Assembly: GCA_964517075.1 (NCBI GenBank) | Contig: CAZFAT010000143.1 | Coordinates: 1 to 9,669, forward strand | Length of the DNA: 9,669 nucleotides | Source: CAZFAT01 sp964517075 | GTDB taxonomy: Bacteria; Acidobacteriota; Vicinamibacteria; Vicinamibacterales; SCN-69-37 | Direction of reading: 5' to 3' | Shown here: in pieces, positions 6,681 through 9,669 of the stretch | How positions within the stretch are numbered: the first letter of the stretch is position 1 | Layout: each line of letters opens with the position of its first letter | Notes under the pieces: model-generated | Told to the model about the DNA's origin: nothing | The model's database searches: none | What the model saw: only the letters and a program-made list of their open reading frames with translations | Made by a program: the position numbers and the translations under genes

Positions 6681-7597
6681 GACAGGCTCCTCCTCTCGCA
6701 TTCACCTCCCTCCACAAACAGTTTGGCTCCACCATCGCCCTCCACGACGTGTCGCTCACCGTCGCCGAAGGCGAGATGGTGGGCGTCATCGGGCCCGACG
6801 GGGCCGGGAAGACCACGTTGTTGAAGATCGCATGTGGACTGATCGCGCCCGATGCGGGGAGCGTGCGGCTGTTTGGCGCCGATCCGTATCGCGCGCACGG
6901 CACGGCCACGTCCGCGATTGGCTACGTGTCACAGCAGTTCAGCCTCTACGGCGATCTCTCCATCGACGAGAACATCGAGTTCCGGGCGCGGCTGCATGGC
7001 GTGGACGACTTCGCCGCGCGGCGGACGCGTCTGCTGGCGCTGACGGGGCTCGAGCCGTTTCGTGGCCGGCTGGCCGACCGCTTGTCAGGCGGGATGAAAC
7101 AGAAGCTCGCGCTGGCGTGCACGCTCGTCCACGAGCCGCGGCTGCTCGTGCTCGACGAGCCGACGACCGGTGTGGACCCGGTCTCGCGGCGCGAATTCTG
7201 GAAACTCCTCGCCGAGTTCCTCGCCCAGGGCCTCACGATTCTTCTGGCGACGCCCTATCTTGACGAGGCCGAACGGTGCGGCCGCGTGCTGTTTCTCAAC
7301 GGCGGCCGGACGCTGGCCCTCGACGAGCCCGCCCGGCTCCAGGCCGCCCTCACCGGCGTCATCCTCGAGGTCGTGGTGCCCGACCCACGCCGCGCGCTCG
7401 ATCGGCTGAGGGACCTCCTCGGCCCGGGCGCCGTGCAGCTGTTCGGCGACCGCCTGCACGTCAGTGTCGATCGCGCCGACCAGGCTGGATCAGTCGAGGC
7501 GACGCTCCGCGCCGCCGGGATGGTCCCGGTCTCCGTGCGACAGATTCTGCCGAGTCTCGAGGATGTCTTCGTGGACAAGCTCAACCGGGACAATTGA
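6677..7597 (+). CDS. ABC exporter ATPase, YbhF N-terminal-half type
   Basis: This encodes 306 residues, one nucleotide-binding domain plus a C-terminal extension of about 90 residues typical of ABC-2 (drug or polysaccharide export) ATPases. Walker A is GPDGAGKTT (39-47), the Q-loop is Gln86 (YVSQQFSLY), the signature LSGGM (136-140) is canonical, and Walker B is LLVLDEP with catalytic Glu161. The H-loop histidine is missing: the segment reads LLATPYLDEAERC with Pro193 in its place. That loss is, from memory, typical of the first ATPase domain of YbhF proteins. GTG 6677 overlaps the adaptor's stop as GTGA and has GGAG at 6668-6671; an in-frame GTG at 6671 would add two residues. Its partner is the second ATPase from 9045. 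The two together correspond to a single YbhF polypeptide in E. coli. Confidence 0.88.
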   Translation: MRQAPPLAFTSLHKQFGSTIALHDVSLTVAEGEMVGVIGPDGAGKTTLLKIACGLIAPDAGSVRLFGADPYRAHGTATSAIGYVSQQFSLYGDLSIDENIEFRARLHGVDDFAARRTRLLALTGLEPFRGRLADRLSGGMKQKLALACTLVHEPRLLVLDEPTTGVDPVSRREFWKLLAEFLAQGLTILLATPYLDEAERCGRVLFLNGGRTLALDEPARLQAALTGVILEVVVPDPRRALDRLRDLLGPGAVQLFGDRLHVSVDRADQAGSVEATLRAAGMVPVSVRQILPSLEDVFVDKLNRDN

Positions 7598-7621
7598 GCG
7601 GATTGCTTCATTGACTGACTC

Positions 7622-7672
7622 CCGTAGCCGCTGGGCTTCAGCCTGGCGGAACCTGAAGGCCTGCAGCTACGG
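7622..7672. repeat. 51-bp imperfect hairpin inside export operon
   Basis: The arms 7622-7641 (CCGTAGCCGCTGGGCTTCAG) and 7653-7672 (CTGAAGGCCTGCAGCTACGG) pair at 17 of 20 positions; the three mismatches (C/A, T/T, G/G) are single and symmetric. The loop is 11 nt. It lies in the 110-bp gap between the first ATPase and the TolC-family gene, the only sizeable gap in the operon. It shares CCTGAAGGCC with the palindrome at 5579-5600. No T-run follows, so it could serve as an RNA-processing or attenuation point, or be a dispersed palindromic repeat without a role. Confidence 0.7.
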
Positions 7673-7693
7673 ACACATCATCAATACACCTCC

Positions 7694-7699
7694 AAAGGA
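7694..7699 (+). promoter_or_regulatory. ribosome binding site of TolC-family gene
   Basis: AAAGGA lies eight bases before ATG 7708. It is the best Shine-Dalgarno in the export operon and supports independent initiation of the channel gene, unlike its GTGA-coupled neighbours. Confidence 0.55.
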
Positions 7700-7707
7700 T
7701 TGCGACG

Positions 7708-9048
7708 ATGAGGCCCAGCTCGAGAACGTGTGCGGTGGCGGTGTTCCTGGTCCTGGCTGTTGTCGGTCCGGCTTGGGCCCAGGCGCCGCTCGCGCTGACG
7801 ATTGACGACGCGGTGGCGCGGGCGCTGGCGGGGCGCGCGCGGGTGGCCGAGGCGGCCGCGCGCGAAGCGGCGGCCGCCTCGGCCGTCGCCGGCCGCGCCG
7901 CCCTTCGGCGGCCGGCGCTGTCGGTCAGTTCAGGCGTGCTGCGCACGAATCACGTCGAGGAGTTCGGCGTGCCGCAGCCGGGCGGCGCCACGCGCATCAT
8001 CTTTCCCGACCTGCCGAACAACTACCGGACCCGCGCCGAGCTGGCGGTGCCGCTCTACACGGCGGGCCGCGTCGATGCGCTCGTGCGCGCGGCCGAAGCC
8101 GACCGCCGCGCCGCCGCGGCGGACCGGCGGACGGTCGAGGCCGACATCGCGCTCGAGGCCCGGCGCGCCTACTGGGCGCTGGTCCTCGCGCGCGAGACGG
8201 TCGGCGTGCTCGAGCGCGCGCTCGCGCGCACCGACGCCGCCGTGGCGGCCGTCGGCGCGCGCGTGGACGTCGGGCTGCTGCCTCCGAACGACCGGCTGTC
8301 GGCGCAGGCCCAGCGCGCGCGGCAGAACGTCCGCCTCATCCAGGCCCGCCACGAGGCGGCCCTGGCCGAGGCGCAGCTCGCCCGCGCGATCGGCGCCGAT
8401 CCCGGCCAGGTGATCGCCACGTCCACGCCGGTCACGGAGGCCACGGCCGGCGCGGCGGCGCTGGCCGCGCGGCCGGCCCAGGACCTGGCAAGCGAGGCGC
8501 GCACCAAACGGCCCGAACGAGTCGCTATCGAGGACCGGCGGTCCGCCTTCGAGGAGGCCGCCGCCGCAGCCTCCGCCGCGATCCGGCCGCAGATTGCCGC
8601 GCTCGCCGCCATCGAGCCGGCGCGGCCGAATCCGCGTTTCGTGCCGCGCGTCGACGAGTGGAACACGTCCTGGGACCTCGGCGTGAACGTCACGTGGACC
8701 CTCTGGGATGGCGGGCGCGCGCGCGCGGAGCGTGGCGCCACACTCGCGCAGGCGGACGCGCTCGGGCATCGGCTCGCGGACTTCGACGCCGCGGTGGCGG
8801 TCGAGGTCCGGCAGCGGCTGCTCGACCGCGCCTCCGCCGACGCCGCGCTCGCCGCGTGCGCCGAGGGCGTGACGGCGGCCACGGAGAACCAGCGCGTCGT
8901 GCAGGAGCGCTTTGCTGCGGGCGTCGCGGACAGTACCGACGTGCTCGACGCCGAGATCGCGCTCCTGGAGGCCGAGCTCGACTGCACGCGCCTCGCCGCC
9001 GCGGTGCGCCTGGCCGAAGCGGCACTGCTCCGGGCGGTGGGACAGTGA
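7708..9048 (+). CDS. TolC-family outer-membrane efflux protein
   Basis: This encodes 446 residues, the usual length for an outer-membrane factor. A signal peptide ends near AWA-QAP (about residue 24). The start LTIDDAVARAL (30-40) is the conserved opening of the family. The internal duplication of TolC proteins is visible: VPLYTAGR (114-121) closes the first beta-hairpin repeat and WTLWDGGRA (330-338) the second. Each is followed by long Ala-rich helices (about 122-235 and 340-446) that would form the periplasmic tunnel. The end RFAAGVADSTDVLDAE (about 408-423) is typical. The protein should trimerise and dock on the adaptor encoded upstream to carry the substrate across the outer membrane. 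An arginine- and alanine-rich codon bias creates very long shadow frames on the opposite strand. ATG 7708 is supported by AAAGGA. The stop overlaps the next ATPase start. Confidence 0.92.
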   Translation: MRPSSRTCAVAVFLVLAVVGPAWAQAPLALTIDDAVARALAGRARVAEAAAREAAAASAVAGRAALRRPALSVSSGVLRTNHVEEFGVPQPGGATRIIFPDLPNNYRTRAELAVPLYTAGRVDALVRAAEADRRAAAADRRTVEADIALEARRAYWALVLARETVGVLERALARTDAAVAAVGARVDVGLLPPNDRLSAQAQRARQNVRLIQARHEAALAEAQLARAIGADPGQVIATSTPVTEATAGAAALAARPAQDLASEARTKRPERVAIEDRRSAFEEAAAAASAAIRPQIAALAAIEPARPNPRFVPRVDEWNTSWDLGVNVTWTLWDGGRARAERGATLAQADALGHRLADFDAAVAVEVRQRLLDRASADAALAACAEGVTAATENQRVVQERFAAGVADSTDVLDAEIALLEAELDCTRLAAAVRLAEAALLRAVGQ

Positions 9049-9669
9049 GACCGCCGCCCCTCCATCCCAACCATGCCGCCATTGCCGTCCGGAATCTCAC
9101 CCGCACGTTCGGCGCCTTCCGCGCCGTGGACGATGTGAGCTTCGACGTGCGGCGCGGGGAGGTCTTCGGGTTTCTCGGCAGCAACGGCGCGGGCAAGTCG
9201 ACGACCATCCGGATGCTGTGCGGTCTGCTCAAACCCACGTCGGGCACGGCCCTCATCGACGGCATCGACGTCGGTCGGGATCCCGAAGGCGTCAAGCGCC
9301 GCATTGGTTACATGTCGCAGCGGTTCTCCCTGTACGAGCTGCTCACGGTCGAACAGAACATTCGCTTCTATGCCGGCCTGTACGGGCTCGACGGCGAGCG
9401 GCTGGCCCGGCGGCGCGCCTTCGCGCTCGAGATGGCGGGCCTCTCCGGCAAGGAACACGTGCTCGCGGGCACGCTGGCGGGCGGGTGGCGGCAGCGGCTC
9501 GCGCTGGGCTGTGCCCTGCTGCACGAGCCGGCCATCCTCTTTCTCGATGAACCGACGAGCGGCGTGGACCCGCTGTCCCGCCGCGACTTCTGGCGGCTGA
9601 TTGACGATCTGTCCGCCGGCGGCACCACTGTTCTCGTGACGACGCATGCCCTCGACGAAGCCGAGCGGT
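9045..9669 (+). CDS. ABC exporter ATPase, YbhF C-terminal-half type, partial
   Basis: The gene runs off the window after 208 codons. GTG 9045 overlaps the TolC-family stop as GTGA; the ATG at 9073 is out of frame. Walker A is GSNGAGKST (45-53), the Q-loop is Gln92 (MSQRFSLY), Walker B is ILFLDEP (164-170) with Glu169, and the H-loop has its histidine (His201, VTTHALDEAER). The signature is degenerate: LAGGWRQR (144-151) instead of LSGGQ. From memory this agrees with the second ATPase domain of YbhF proteins. Together with the ATPase at 6677-7597, which has a normal signature but no H-loop His, it would form an asymmetric heterodimer. ABC-2 permease genes are expected immediately downstream. 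Lacking an end in this window, its C-terminal length is unknown. Confidence 0.88.
   Translation, partial: MRPPPLHPNHAAIAVRNLTRTFGAFRAVDDVSFDVRRGEVFGFLGSNGAGKSTTIRMLCGLLKPTSGTALIDGIDVGRDPEGVKRRIGYMSQRFSLYELLTVEQNIRFYAGLYGLDGERLARRRAFALEMAGLSGKEHVLAGTLAGGWRQRLALGCALLHEPAILFLDEPTSGVDPLSRRDFWRLIDDLSAGGTTVLVTTHALDEAER

Noticed and set aside
7622..7672. Rho-independent terminator inside the export operon
   Set aside because: The hairpin is strong, but no T-run follows it, and the downstream genes look like parts of the same export system.
8169..9647. 492-codon reverse-strand open frame over the TolC and second ATPase genes
   Set aside because: It spans two recognised genes on the other strand and its product is low-complexity Ser/Ala/Arg. 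It is a GC-driven shadow.

Overview
The window is GC-rich, chromosomal-looking DNA of a Gram-negative bacterium. Signal peptides, lipoboxes, a TolC-type outer-membrane channel and an envelope-spanning ABC exporter show two membranes. The gene set (PQQ-like propeller protein, CPCC small protein, an SCO protein with a widened cysteine pair, a LolD/MacB-like ATPase with an unusual D-loop) resembles Acidobacteriota of the Vicinamibacteria type. That placement is an inference from memory of such genomes, not a search result.

Left part (1-3224): a secreted PQQ-like beta-propeller protein (+) converges on an endonuclease/exonuclease/phosphatase-family hydrolase (-). The hydrolase is divergent from a 100-residue CPCC protein (+), which converges on the next leftward operon. 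Three members of one AT-richer repeat family lie here. Each starts 3 to 21 nt after a stop codon and points the same way as the gene it follows. They share a 39-bp head and have variable tails of 8-bp or 19-bp tandem units. This is the most unusual structure in the window, and I do not recognise it as a named repeat.

Middle (3225-5501, - strand): a tightly packed operon, in transcription order: a LolD/MacB-like ABC ATPase without a permease in view, an SCO1/SenC-like lipoprotein with an N-terminal CusF-like copper-binding segment (20-bp overlap), and a transglutaminase-like protein (GTGA overlap).

Right part (5688-9669, + strand): an export operon. Its order is a HlyD/YbhG-like adaptor lipoprotein, a YbhF-type ATPase half (GTGA overlap), a TolC-family outer-membrane factor, and a second YbhF-type ATPase half (GTGA overlap) cut by the window end. 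In E. coli YbhF the two ATPase domains are one polypeptide; here they are separate genes with the channel gene between them. The two ATPases carry complementary defects that should leave one canonical and one degenerate ATP site. ABC-2 permease genes (YbhS/YbhR type) are expected just past the end. A 51-bp imperfect hairpin sits in the only sizeable gap of this operon. A perfect palindrome sharing its 10-bp core lies in the divergent intergenic region upstream.
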